Source: Volutella citrinella
Lineage: Eukaryota > Ascomycota > Sordariomycetes > Hypocreales > Nectriaceae
DNA length: 64,000 nt
Reading direction: 5' to 3'
Assembly (NCBI GenBank): GCA_034401135.1
Contig: JAWZSP010000007.1
Coordinates: forward strand, 2,480,001-2,544,000
The number at the start of each line of letters is the position of its first letter. The stretch's first letter is position 1. Positions 23,870 through 33,290 of the stretch are shown one piece after another. A program made the position numbers and the translations under genes. The notes beneath the pieces are model-generated. The model was given only the letters and a program-made list of their open reading frames with translations, ran no database searches and had not been told where the DNA came from.

Positions 23870-24610
23870 CTAAGCTCCTGGCCCGCGGCCTCCAATGTCG
23901 CTACCCATCTGGTTCACATTGGTCCCCTTGAGCTTGTGGTCGCCCGGCTGCGCGGCGGCCTCGTAGATGATGTTTGCGGGCGCACGCCCCAGCTGCGTCC
24001 ACTCGCCCTTGAAGCCAATGTACGAGATGCGCGTGACGTCCTCGTCGCCGTCGCCAAAGTTGTCCGGGAAGAAGAGCACGAGGCGCTGCACCTTGCCGAA
24101 AAGGGCTCGCCGCACGGGAAGCTCCTGCAACTCGCTCGTCTGCGACAGCTCAATCGTCTGCACGGGGTCCGACTCCTCGGCCGCGCCAAAGTCGAGGTCG
24201 TCGCGGTTGATGAAGAGCTTGAGTGTCCTGGGCGCGCTGTCCGACGGCGACGTGCGCAACAGGATCGAGTGGAGTTTGATCTGGGCAGTGAACCTGCGCA
24301 CGAGGGTCAGTCGATGTTGAATGGACCGAGATTCACATGGATGGGCGGGGACTTACGGCACCGTCATGAGCAGCTGCTCATCCACATCGCTGGCCAACTC
24401 AGGCTCGACGCTGAGTCTGTCCTGCCACGTCTTCTTGACGATCGTCTTGCCTGCATCCCGCTCCGCCTCATTCAGCGTCACGATGTGGTCAAAGTTGACC
24501 TGGTTGTAGAGCGAGAGATGAACGGCGGGCGTGATGTCGTCGGAGTGATCGTGTTCGTGATCGTGGTCGCCGTGACCATGCCCCGCATGTTCGTCATGGC
24601 AGTGCGACAT
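23870..24610 (-). CDS. PITH-domain protein with His-rich N-terminus
   Basis: Two exons (24610-24357, 24293-23870) encode 225 aa. It begins with a Cys/His-rich tail (MSHCHDEHAGHGHGDHDHEH), followed by the PITH domain, the module found at the C-terminus of thioredoxin-like TXNL1 and in human PITHD1. Landmarks are LYNQVNFDHIVTLNEAE near 33-49, the DEQLLMTVPFTAQIKLHSI strand across the intron, TLKLFINRDDLDF, RISYIGFKGEW and the C-terminal YEAAAQPGDHK. PITH domains bind the proteasome in TXNL1; PITHD1 itself is less understood. The His-rich start could bind metal, as suggested by similar tails in family members. No thioredoxin domain is present in this gene. Confidence 0.88.
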
Positions 24611-25003
24611 CTTCTCTCTTTGCAAGTAGCAAGTTTTCGCGTGTGAGTCCAACAGTCCTGTGGGATTTTTGGCGATGCAAGTCTCCAAGTGGGTGAGGAA
24701 TCTCAGATTAGGTCCTGTGGTCTGTTTGGCAGTTGTGTGGTGTAAGTCGCAGTTGCCTACTATATGCTGAACCGCTTTTCTTTGGTGGGAACCATTGGTA
24801 AGCGGTCGGGCAGCTTCCAAAAAAGGCCATCACCCACAACGTCACCAAGAAGGTACCAAACAGCTACAACATAAGGTGGGCCTAAACTAACATGTCACGG
24901 CAACGAATATGCGAACGGTGGCGAATATTTCAAATGTTGGCTTCATCTCATCATTATTCTCCAAAAACACTCCAACGGTTGGGTATCTAGTAATGAAACA
25001 AAC
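24611..25003. other. intergenic between PITH gene and RRN6
   Basis: About 390 bp holding the PITH promoter and the RRN6 3' region. Nothing else seen. Confidence 0.5.
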
Positions 25004-28000
25004 TCATCGAAATCCGCTCTTCCTCTTTGGCTTCTTCACCTTCTTCCTGTCCCCAAAAACGCCGGCTACAGGCTGGCTCATGGCAACAGGCGGCCCAAAC
25101 TGACTCTGTGATGAGTCGGGCGGCCTCTGACTCGACATGATCTGCATCGGGTTTGGAATCTGGGACGGCAAATCCGCCTCTTCCGGCCTGCGCTGCGAGC
25201 TCGGCGGGCCGCTGCTTTGCCGCCGCAGCATGGGAAGCTTGAACTTGTCCGCATGAGCCTTGCGGCGGGCTTCGATCCTCTGCAGTCGTTGTCTCGCTGG
25301 GTCGAACTTGCGATCGCGAGCTTCCGCCACGCTTGAAACGTAGTCCTCCGTTCCAACCCCGCGCTCGCTTGGCCAGTATGCCAGGATGCCAGACTGTTTG
25401 GCGGAGCTCATTCTGTTGCTGTCGATGGACGGCGCGAGGATCTGAAGCCGCCGGACTGCTGCATCAGGGTTCGAAGCTGACCGAACGCTCGACGGCGAAG
25501 ATGGAATGTTGAGGTCTGACGACATGGATGATCTGATGGGCACTGAGCCCATGCGACTTCTCCCCTCGTCGTGAGCATCATCAAGGTCCCCAGCCCCAAA
25601 CAGCAGGACGTCCTGCACAGCGACGCCCGAGGTTGCGAGAAATACATCTCTGGCGAGGCTCGCCGCAAAGCCTCTTCTCGCCTCAACACCGTCTTCGGAG
25701 AGCAATCCTTCAATCGGCTCAACCCACATTTCAGTGAAGGACCGGTTGATCTGTGCCAGACTCACTAAGCCACCGAAAGAATCATCCACTGGCTGTCTTC
25801 CTAGCTGAGTCACTACTCCTTCGCCATCATCCTCACGGCCGAAGAGGTCGAGCCAATCATTCTGCCCAAGATTCTCCACGTCGATATCAGGCTCTGGCCC
25901 AAAGGCTTCAGATATCTCCAACCTGTGACAGTGTTAGTATCGATTCGCCTCTTCGGATCAAACGGGTCTCACCAGGTAGCGAGCGGCATCCTGCCCTCCA
26001 ACGAGCCGTTGTCCAGCAAGCTTTGAATAGTGCCGATGAGCGCGGGAGATATTTCCCTCTGAGCCTCGCCTGATACCTTTGCAATATGATCTACTATGGC
26101 GCGTTGGAAAAGGTCAAAGTTGAGCGAGACTGGTGGCCGCGAAATGACTGCCTGGTGTTGTGCCGACTTGGTCTCAGCCTCCAGCCTAGCTCCGGGCCTC
26201 ACAAGGGAGTCTAGGTCTGCATCCGTCACCCCATCGGGCAAAATAAACGACTTCCCCAGGTGTTTCAGGAAGTTCCTCCGTTTCTTGTTCCATTTTTGTG
26301 CCTGGTCCGTCTTGGACCGCCCAACCCAGAGGGTGGGCAATGTGACATCGAGCCATCTATCGAAGACTGACGCAAAGATGCAGTATCGGACACTGAGGTC
26401 GTTGCCGTGGATAGTTCCTTGGTAAAAGTTGACTTGGTGGCGGTGATATTGGAATCCAGGGCCGGACGCATGCTCCGTCGTCTGGCGGTTCACCTGCACA
26501 AGCTTGGCATGGCGGATCTCTAGGGATTGGATGTTGGATGATGAGTCTGTACCTCCCACGTGCGGAAGGTTAATGATTTGTCGATGCCATTCTGGCTTCT
26601 CGTTGGCTCTTGGCTGTGTGAACCAATACATCTGGAGCTGGCTGTGTTTCATGGAGTAGACTACCAGCATGGCCGTGTCCACGTTTTTGACCGAAGTCCG
26701 ACAGCTGGTTATTTTGTAGTGGTCCCCAGGGATGGGGTGCGGGCTTGCAAGCAGAATTTTTTGTTGCGCTGGGCGCTCGTCGCCTGGTATTGTGAAGAAC
26801 AGGTCAATCAAGTAGAGATGCCTATTGGACAGAATGAATATGTGGTTTTGGTTCAGCGGACTGACCACAATGTCGAGAATAGGCTCCGGCCTTTTGGTGG
26901 AGGTGCTGAAAGGGGGCAGCTTTGGCAGAGATGTGCTTGTCGTCATGTCAATAACTTCGAACCTTTCACGGTTCCAAAGCAAGACGTGCTGTGATCGTTT
27001 GACTGTGCTCGACGGCTCCTCGTTTTCGCTGTCCACATCATCCCAAAAGGTATCGACCTTCGTCGTCCCAACAAAAAGTACACCGTGCTTTTCGGCGGGA
27101 TAGGCGGGTGTCGGAGGAATCTCGTTCAAGGAGCCTTCCGATATGTGCCCGCATCTGTCTATCGACGCACGCAGTGTGTTTTTCCCGTAGGTGTTGTATC
27201 CCCCAATATTCCACACGCTCCAATACCCACATTCATCTACTATCGCAATCTGCGGTACATGCCCGCGGTGGTTGGGGTTGAAGGCAACATCGACTTGTGC
27301 ATTGCCGCCCGTCTGCTTGTGTGAGAGCGTCAGAAGCAGGTTTGGGTCAATCCGGGAGGGCTTTTGTCGTATGTCAAGGCCCGTGGACCCTTTCTGGGCC
27401 ATGGGGACTCTGTAGTAGATTGGCTGGAGAATGGTGGTGGATGTTGGCTTCTGAACCACGAGCCAGCGAACCGGGTCATACCGGCTGAGGGAGGTGGCAA
27501 ACTTGACCTGGGTGATGGGGAGGCCATCACTTGCCCAAATCGTCTCCTCGTCCAAGTCATCCGGGTCAATCACGGATAGGTGCAACGCATAGTCTCTGTA
27601 CTGGTCCCACTGCCATTGTGACTCGTTGACCTTGGCAAGACGCAGCAGCTCGCCTGACTCGCCAGTAGCGGCAGCCAGCAGCAGGGCGCCAGAAACCCTG
27701 GACGGGTCGGAAATATTTGTCATCTGGCCAATGGACATGAGGGGTCGGTAGGTTGACTCCCCTTCAACCGTTTGGAAGCGGTCCATGTTCTCTTTCAAAA
27801 GGCCCTGGAGTTCCGGCATGGCCATGAATGCCTCTGGGTGGGCGTGAAAGAGCCATCGTCGTTGCGTGCGGCGTTGCTGCCACAGCCTCGACGAGGCCTC
27901 AGGAAGGGAAGTTCTTGATGGAGCGTAGAGCTCTGCCGAAGACCCGAGGATTTTAAGATGTGGTGCTGAAACTTGAGGTCAGCATGAGCCATCGTTGTCG

Positions 28001-28139
28001 GGCAGCTTCACTTACCCTCGGTGAGGCGGCTCGTGTGAAGGGCGCCGCTCTGTGACTTTGGATCTTCAGAAGGAATATATGTGATATTTCCCACTTGACC
28101 GAGTGGAAGGTCTTGGCCGGGTCGCCGTTTATCAGCCAT
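25004..28139 (-). CDS. RRN6: RNA polymerase I core factor subunit RRN6-like
   Basis: Three exons (28139-28016, 27965-25973, 25922-25004) encode about 1011 aa. The long first two-thirds reads as a beta-propeller-like region with repeated strands such as GHVPQIAIVDECGYWSVWNI, PILDIVVSPLNQNHIFILSN and SVRYCIFASVFDRWLDVTLP. A helical region follows. The C-terminus is a Ser/Pro/Gln-rich linker ending in DRKKVKKPKRKSGF, the basic tail typical of fungal RRN6-like proteins. In yeast, Rrn6 with Rrn7 and Rrn11 forms the core factor that recruits polymerase I to the rDNA promoter, so a nucleolar role is inferred. Family assignment rests on overall layout and the C-terminal tail; I could not align it. 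Divergent from SPC25. Confidence 0.78.
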
Positions 28140-28583
28140 TTGGGCCGAGTGACGATTTCCGCTTTGACAAGGTTCCTGCCAGCCGTCGATTCCTCATGTC
28201 GAAGCGGCAAAAATGCGCGACGAATGTTGCCAGATCAGGGCCGGTTTTCCCAACTGGCTTTAAAGAGCTAGTTGGAAGTTGCGGCAGACCAATGCGGGAC
28301 GTACGAATGTAGCTGGGGGCTCCGAATCGGCTCAACTCGCCCCAATTACCACTTTGAAGTTGATAAAAGTGAAGCTCTTCGCGATGCCCCACATGGCGCT
28401 TCATGCGCGGTGGTGGAGCGCCACATGTGGCTGGTCGACCCAGCAACGCGCCTTGGGCTTGTAAATACTGGCTGCGGCTTTGCACTCCATCACGCCAACA
28501 ACAGCAAGCACTTGACTCCCCCACCACTGCATGACAGGCACATCGGTCGGATCACACAATACCACACAGAGATCACATTCAAA
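28140..28583. other. divergent promoter RRN6 / SPC25
   Basis: 444 bp between divergent start codons. Contains short open frames but no credible gene. Confidence 0.6.
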
Positions 28584-29421
28584 ATGGCAACAGCTTTCGA
28601 GCCATCGCTTTCTTCCAGCATGAGTCGTCAGACCATCGCGCCCGTGGGGCCGCCAATGGCCGACACCCTCCCCAACATCAATTTTGGCTTTGACGACCTG
28701 CGCGATCGCATGGCCAAGTTTACCGCCAAGTTCGATGCTTTCATCGAGCAAGGCCGCAAGAGGGTGCTGGAGGAGAGAAACCAGTTCCGGATGAACGTCG
28801 CAGAGCTTCAAGGTACGAGGATTTACATTGCACGTGTTGCGCTAGCACGCTAGGTACTGACTGATTTGCGCAGAGGATCAACGCATGAAGAAGCGCGACA
28901 TCGAGATCATCCAGGCCAAAACTTCGACGCATCAGCAGACGGTTGAGAAGGAGGATGCCGAGACACGGGAGATGGAATCGGCCATCGAGTCGCTTGCCCA
29001 GCAGCGCGACAACCACCTCGCCAGCAAGGATCGCCTCAAGGAGCAAATCGCCCAGACGCAGGCCGAGATCGAGACTCGTCTCGGGGCGCAGCGCACATAC
29101 GCACAGCAGCAGGAGGCCCAGTCGCGGTTCAACGTCCCGGAGCTCGACTTTTGGATCACGAACCTATGCCTCAAGATCGAGGGCGCCGGCCACAACGACC
29201 GCCTCAAGTTTGTCTTCTCGCACATTGACGAGAAGGACTGGGAGCGGGAGGCGTGGTTCGAGCTGGTCACGAGCTCGCGCGATTACGATGTCAGACACTG
29301 CAGGCCAAAGCTCGAGAGAGAGAAGATCGAGAGGGTCCTCGATCGCGTAAACGAGTCGCGAGAACTGGTCGTGCTACTAAAGGGGATGCGAGAGTTGTTC
29401 GTGGAGGCCATGAGGGCCTAA
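28584..29421 (+). CDS. SPC25: kinetochore protein SPC25 (NDC80 complex)
   Basis: Two exons (28584-28812, 28874-29421) encode 258 aa, the usual size for fungal Spc25. The first 60 residues include NINFGFDDLRDRMAKFTAKF. A long coiled coil follows (about 60-165) rich in Gln, Glu, Lys and Arg (for example AQQRDNHLASKDRLKEQIAQ). The C-terminal globular RWD-like domain (about 165-258) carries ARFNVPEL-like sequence, LKFVFSHIDEKDWEREAWFE and the terminal R-x-L-F-V-E-A-M. Spc25 pairs with Spc24 in the NDC80 complex that links kinetochores to spindle microtubules through MIND and CENP-T. Start ATG 28584 is the first in-frame Met; the next, at residue 13, is also possible. Confidence 0.88.
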
Positions 29422-29605
29422 GTGCGGATTTTTATTTCTGGCTCTAAGTGTTCTACGTTTATTCTTTAATGATAGCAATGAAACCCTCAAATCGAATTCG
29501 CGCTTTTCTATTGCCCATGCAAATGGCAGCGCTATGCGATGCAGACTCCCACAAGCCCGTCGACCTCACCTTTCCGCGTGTGTTGTACTCCCTCTTCCAT
29601 CACAT

Positions 29606-30727
29606 CTATAGGATCCTCGTGACCGTCAGGCCGCTGTGGTCCCCGTCTTCTAGCGCTACCAGGTTGCCAGCCTCGAGCTTCTTCTTCCACTTGTTGCTCT
29701 CGCACCTGGCGAGGATCATGGTCATGCGAAGCGTGATATCGTTGCTAGAGTCGTGCTCCTGGACGGCCGCAGCCACCGCGGTGAAGATCCACCTGCCAAA
29801 CGCCCAGTTGAGAATGTAACGCCCGCTGGGGCTGGCTTCCGGGGCGGGGACATCGGGGTCTGAGTTCTGGGGCGTGGCGGAGAGCGTGGCCAGGGCCTTG
29901 ATGCGGTAGACCTCGTCCTTGGGCGCGGCGGGGAGGAAGCCAAGCAGCTTGCCAGTGGAGACTGTGGCTCCAGGTCCGCCCTTGACCTCGATAGAAAGCA
30001 CCTCAACCTCGCCTTGGTGGCCTTTTGAGTGGTCGCCGTTGCTGTGCTCATGGTCATGGTCGTGGTCGTGGCCGTTGGCCTCGCCGTTTACTTCAGCATC
30101 AGTCAGTTCCTTGGCAAGCCCACCATCCACGCCGAAGACGAGATCCATATCGACCCAGCCCTTTTTGCTCTTGACCTTTGCGACGTCAACTTCGAGGTCG
30201 CCGACTCTGTCCACACACTCCTCATACCGATCCTCCCCAGCGGTCTCCCACTTATTGAACACGATGAGGTCGGTGTACCGGGCCTGGATCTTGGCCGTGT
30301 AGCTCGTGTCCTCGTAGCCCTTCCAGTTCTCCACATCGATGACGCTGATCACGCCGTCGAGCACATACTTGCCCGAATCGCGTGCCAGACGGTTGACTTC
30401 GAGAGCTAGTGTCGCAGGGAAGGCGGATCCGCTGGTCTCGATGACGATGCGGTCGGGAGAGACAGTCTTCTCCAGCTCCTCGAGGGCAGGGCCCAGCTGG
30501 CCGACGAGGTTGCAGCAAATGCAGCCGTTTAAAAGCTCTTGGACACCGGAAATAGCCGAGTTTGTGGCAAGCTGGGAGTCGACTGCGAGGTCGCCAAACT
30601 CGTTCTTGAGCAGGGCGAGTTTGTAGTTGGGATTGCTGGCGCGCAGTTGCGGGATCAGGTTGAGGATCAGCGTTGTCTTCCCTGAGCCGAGGAAGCCCGT
30701 AATGATGGTGATTGGGATCGGAGCCAT
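29606..30727 (-). CDS. ZNG1: COG0523/CobW GTPase, ZNG1-type metallochaperone
   Basis: Single exon, 373 aa, complete. Walker A is GFLGSGKTT (11-19). The family's metal-binding C-x-C-C motif is GCICC (Cys 69, 71, 72). A switch-like ETSGSAFPATL and the guanine-specificity NKWET motif (NKxD variant) follow. A His/Asp-rich linker GHDHDHDHEHSNGDHSKGH sits between the GTPase domain and the C-terminal CobW_C domain. ZNG1 proteins (yeast Zng1/YNR029C, human CBWD1/ZNG1) deliver zinc to methionine aminopeptidase, so cytosolic zinc insertion is inferred. Other COG0523 subfamilies handle cobalt or unknown metals, so the substrate is not proved. The promoter, shared with the divergent small gene, contains a compact GATA/CRE element. 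Confidence 0.85.
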   Translation of the reverse strand: MAPIPITIITGFLGSGKTTLILNLIPQLRASNPNYKLALLKNEFGDLAVDSQLATNSAISGVQELLNGCICCNLVGQLGPALEELEKTVSPDRIVIETSGSAFPATLALEVNRLARDSGKYVLDGVISVIDVENWKGYEDTSYTAKIQARYTDLIVFNKWETAGEDRYEECVDRVGDLEVDVAKVKSKKGWVDMDLVFGVDGGLAKELTDAEVNGEANGHDHDHDHEHSNGDHSKGHQGEVEVLSIEVKGGPGATVSTGKLLGFLPAAPKDEVYRIKALATLSATPQNSDPDVPAPEASPSGRYILNWAFGRWIFTAVAAAVQEHDSSNDITLRMTMILARCESNKWKKKLEAGNLVALEDGDHSGLTVTRIL

Positions 30728-30882
30728 GACGTCTCGAGTGCTGTCTCTCGGGCGCCAATGAAAGGTTGTGCACGTCGCGGCTTGAAAAATAATTACCGCT
30801 TTGAGGCGTTCTCAACGGTTGATACCTCCGACGGCGGTTGCACCTGCAATGCGCTGACCATCCCTCACCCCACCATATTTTG

Positions 30883-30919
30883 CCGATAAGATAAGACTCT
30901 GCCGTTATCGGCTTATCGG
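30883..30919. promoter_or_regulatory. palindromic cluster of four GATA-type sites
   Basis: Within 37 bp there are two overlapping GATAAG sites on the plus strand (30885-30890, 30890-30895) and two on the minus strand (GTTATC 30904-30909, CTTATC 30912-30917). The outer arms, CCGATAAG and CTTATCGG, are perfect reverse complements. Fungal GATA factors (AreA/NIT2, SreA, WC proteins) bind GATA cores and often need paired sites. Which factor acts here cannot be told from sequence. Confidence 0.55.
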
Positions 30920-30943
30920 AGCACATGCCCCGCGGATGTAACT

Positions 30944-30951
30944 TGACGTCA
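30944..30951. promoter_or_regulatory. TGACGTCA, CRE-type bZIP site
   Basis: Complete 8-bp CRE palindrome, 217 bp upstream of ZNG1 and 192 bp upstream of the divergent small gene, 25 bp from the GATA cluster. ATF/CREB-type bZIP factors such as Atf1 bind this sequence in fungal stress promoters. Confidence 0.45.
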
Positions 30952-31142
30952 CCTTGAGGAATGAGAAACGGGAGTTTGAGCACCATCAAGATCAATTGCG
31001 TATGCCGAGAGCCGAGATGGCAATATCACTGATGCAAACGATTTCCAACCCTTTCGTCAACCCTCAATATTACCAGAATCCCAGCTGATACCGATTGAAC
31101 TCCCTGCATCGCATTCCACTTCAACCCAATCCCAAAGGTGCC

Positions 31143-31558
31143 ATGGTATCACTCGCAGCGTCCGAGTCCTCATCTGGCTCTGGCCAACCCGACAAGCAAT
31201 TTGAAGACCTGTCCTTCAAGCAACAGCTAGACCAGGTGGCAGAAGAAGAGCGGCGCAAGCAAATGCAGCCAGAGAAACCCAATCCAATCGTCGAGAAGAG
31301 TGAGATACCCGTCCCAGATTCTTCGATTCACCAGCCCAATTTTGCTGACCGTAGCATCGCGTCTCGCTAGTCACTGAATATGTTCCTGTAGCAGCAAAAC
31401 TCTTGGGCCAGCAGCAAGAGCCCAAGAATAACAGGAAACCCGAGATCCCGGGCCCTCCAGAGCGCCCCGTTCACGACGAGAAGATAGAGGAATTTGTGAG
31501 GGACCAGCATCGAAGCAAAGGGGAAGATGGTAGCCTGAACCCAAGCTCGAGCAATTGA
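31143..31558 (+). CDS. small hydrophilic protein of unknown function
   Basis: Two exons (31143-31299, 31371-31558) encode 114 aa. I recognise no family. The sequence is charged and rich in Gln, Glu, Lys and Pro, with no membrane span or signal peptide. Notable stretches are FEDLSFKQQLDQVAEEERRK (helical, possibly a short coiled coil), ITEYVPVAAKLLG across the splice junction and RPVHDEKIEEFVRDQHRSKG near the C-terminus. Good splice sites, preserved frame and a normal ATG context support a real gene. It shares its promoter with ZNG1, which may hint at linked expression. Confidence 0.62.
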
Positions 31559-32457
31559 GAACCAAGTTGGCGATGCAGCATGTACTCCGTAATTACCACA
31601 TAGTCATGTAGTTGGGATAGGCCAAGCAACTATTGATTGGATTTACGATTCCGTCCTTGACTCAAACGGCAGCCAGCTTGACTGAGGTGAGACAAGTGGA
31701 ACCAAATCCGCTACACCAACCAGCAGCGGAGAGCTTTCAAAACGCTGCACGACTGGACCCGTCACAACCCTGGGGAATCCCAGCTCTTCGTGGCTGGACA
31801 GACGAAACCTGAAAGGCGTCCGCAGTATCAACGCGAGGTAATTTTACAGTACGAGGCCAGTCAGGGCGCACACATAGCATCTATCATAGGTGAAGAAATT
31901 TCCCCCCTTCTTGGCAATGACCGCGCACGGAACCGATGCATAAATGCAACGGGGAAGCGGAAATTTTCCTATATCCAAGGGTTTTACTCTTCTGAGCGCT
32001 TCCCGCAGGGGAAAGGCAACGCGACACCGTGGAATTTGACCCATGAGGGTCCGGGTGAAGGTCGTGGCAGCTCAGTTGGCTTTTTGATAAAGAAGAAAAG
32101 AAAAAAGGAAGAGAAATTTTGCTCGCAGAAGCTTGCTGATAAAGGGTTCAGAGAGCAATGCGCTAGTCCGTTTACGGCCAGCTTGCATAAGTCATCAGGG
32201 CTACCAGTTCTTGCCGGTCCACCTTGTAGGGGCTGTGGGGCTGCCTCTGCCGAAGCATTCGTGTATGGGCCTGGCCAAACTTGTCAAAGGGGGGCAAGTG
32301 ACAGTGTTTCTGTTTGCATCGTTGTCTATCTACGGCTAGAGAAGTCTGATCGACTTTCGCACCGCTTGTCACCCATAATTCCATTTCTCGCCACGACGCT
32401 TCAGCCTAGAGTCTTTGTCGGCAATGTGCGCCTATCCGGGCGTCGCGGCTATCAAGC
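31559..32457. other. intergenic, no gene seen
   Basis: About 900 bp between the small gene and the convergent hydrolase. It includes a TACTCCGTAATTA word at 31583 and an A-rich tract near 32090-32115. One 224-codon open frame has no protein-like composition. Confidence 0.45.
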
Positions 32458-33290
32458 TTACTGATCCTGCGCCACGACCTGGTCAACAATGCCGACAACA
32501 CCACCTGTTGCGGTTAGGTTGGGGCAATGGCCGGTGTCAAGTTCGAACAGCTTGACCTTGCGACCCGCCGCCTCCATGCCCTCTATGAAAGATGTTTGGT
32601 ACTCCATGGGCAACCCAGTATCCCGGAGCGTCTTGATGTAGGTAACGGGAATCTGACGCCAAGCACACTGGGTGAGGGGAGGGACCCCACAGGTGAGATT
32701 CCAACGCTCCAGTGTGGACATGTAGTCATCGGCCTCCGCGATACCAGCATCCTCGCCAAGCAGGTATGCTTTTGGGTCGCGACAAACAATCGAGTAGTCC
32801 TCGGCAATATCGTAGAGGACGTTCATCAGATGTGCGTGGCCCATCTCTTGGGCTTTGCTACTGACTGTGGGGGAAGTCAGCACACCGTGGATTAGAAGCC
32901 TGCAGCGGAAGGAGATGTACCAGATGAGCCCTCCGGCAGAGCGTAAGCACACATGTAGATGAGGTTTGAAATGCCACCAGGCAGACCTTCTTTCTGGCGA
33001 GCTTCCAGGCCAAGTCCATACAAAGCCTCGGTTCCAACCACGCCACCGTATGAGTGTAGCAGCGCTACGACCTCGCGTCCGCCATCGATGAGGGTCTGGG
33101 CACAAGTGCGCACGTTGTCAACGTCCTCAGCCAGGCCTGCCGTTGGGGGACGAGCGTCGCTCGTGGAGGGGTTTCGAGGACAATGCACCTCATACCCGGA
33201 TACCTCGAGTGCCTTGGCCAGCTTGGCATACGAAGCTGGTGTGTGCCAAGCACCGCTGACGATGAGAATTGCTGGCTTTTGGCTGTCCAT
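32458..33290 (-). CDS. alpha/beta hydrolase, small esterase-like
   Basis: Two exons (33290-32921, 32864-32458) encode 258 aa. The oxyanion region is VSGAWHTPASY. The nucleophile elbow is L-L-H-S-Y-G-G with Ser at about residue 80 (H-S-Y-G-G variant of G-x-S-x-G). The likely catalytic His lies in DTGHCPNL close to the C-terminus. The 56-nt intron joins EGSS to VSSKAQEMGH and restores frame. This matches a group of small fungal alpha/beta hydrolases often found as accessory or detoxifying esterases and in secondary metabolism. No signal peptide, so probably cytosolic. The substrate cannot be inferred. Its neighbours are housekeeping genes, so there is no cluster context. Start ATG 33290 is the first in-frame ATG. 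Confidence 0.82.

Larger units (their letters stand above)
30728..31142. other. divergent promoter ZNG1 / small protein
   Basis: 415 bp between start codons, with an unusually dense cluster of motifs listed separately (30883-30919 and 30944-30951). No gene. Confidence 0.65.

Noticed and set aside
30951..30961. Possible zinc-responsive element (ACCTTGAGGAA) near ZNG1
   Set aside because: Compared with the yeast Zap1 consensus ACCTTNAAGGT it has three mismatches, too weak to call.
31790..32464. 224-codon plus-strand frame in intergenic DNA
   Set aside because: No start context, no protein-like pattern, and it runs into the 3' end of the convergent hydrolase.
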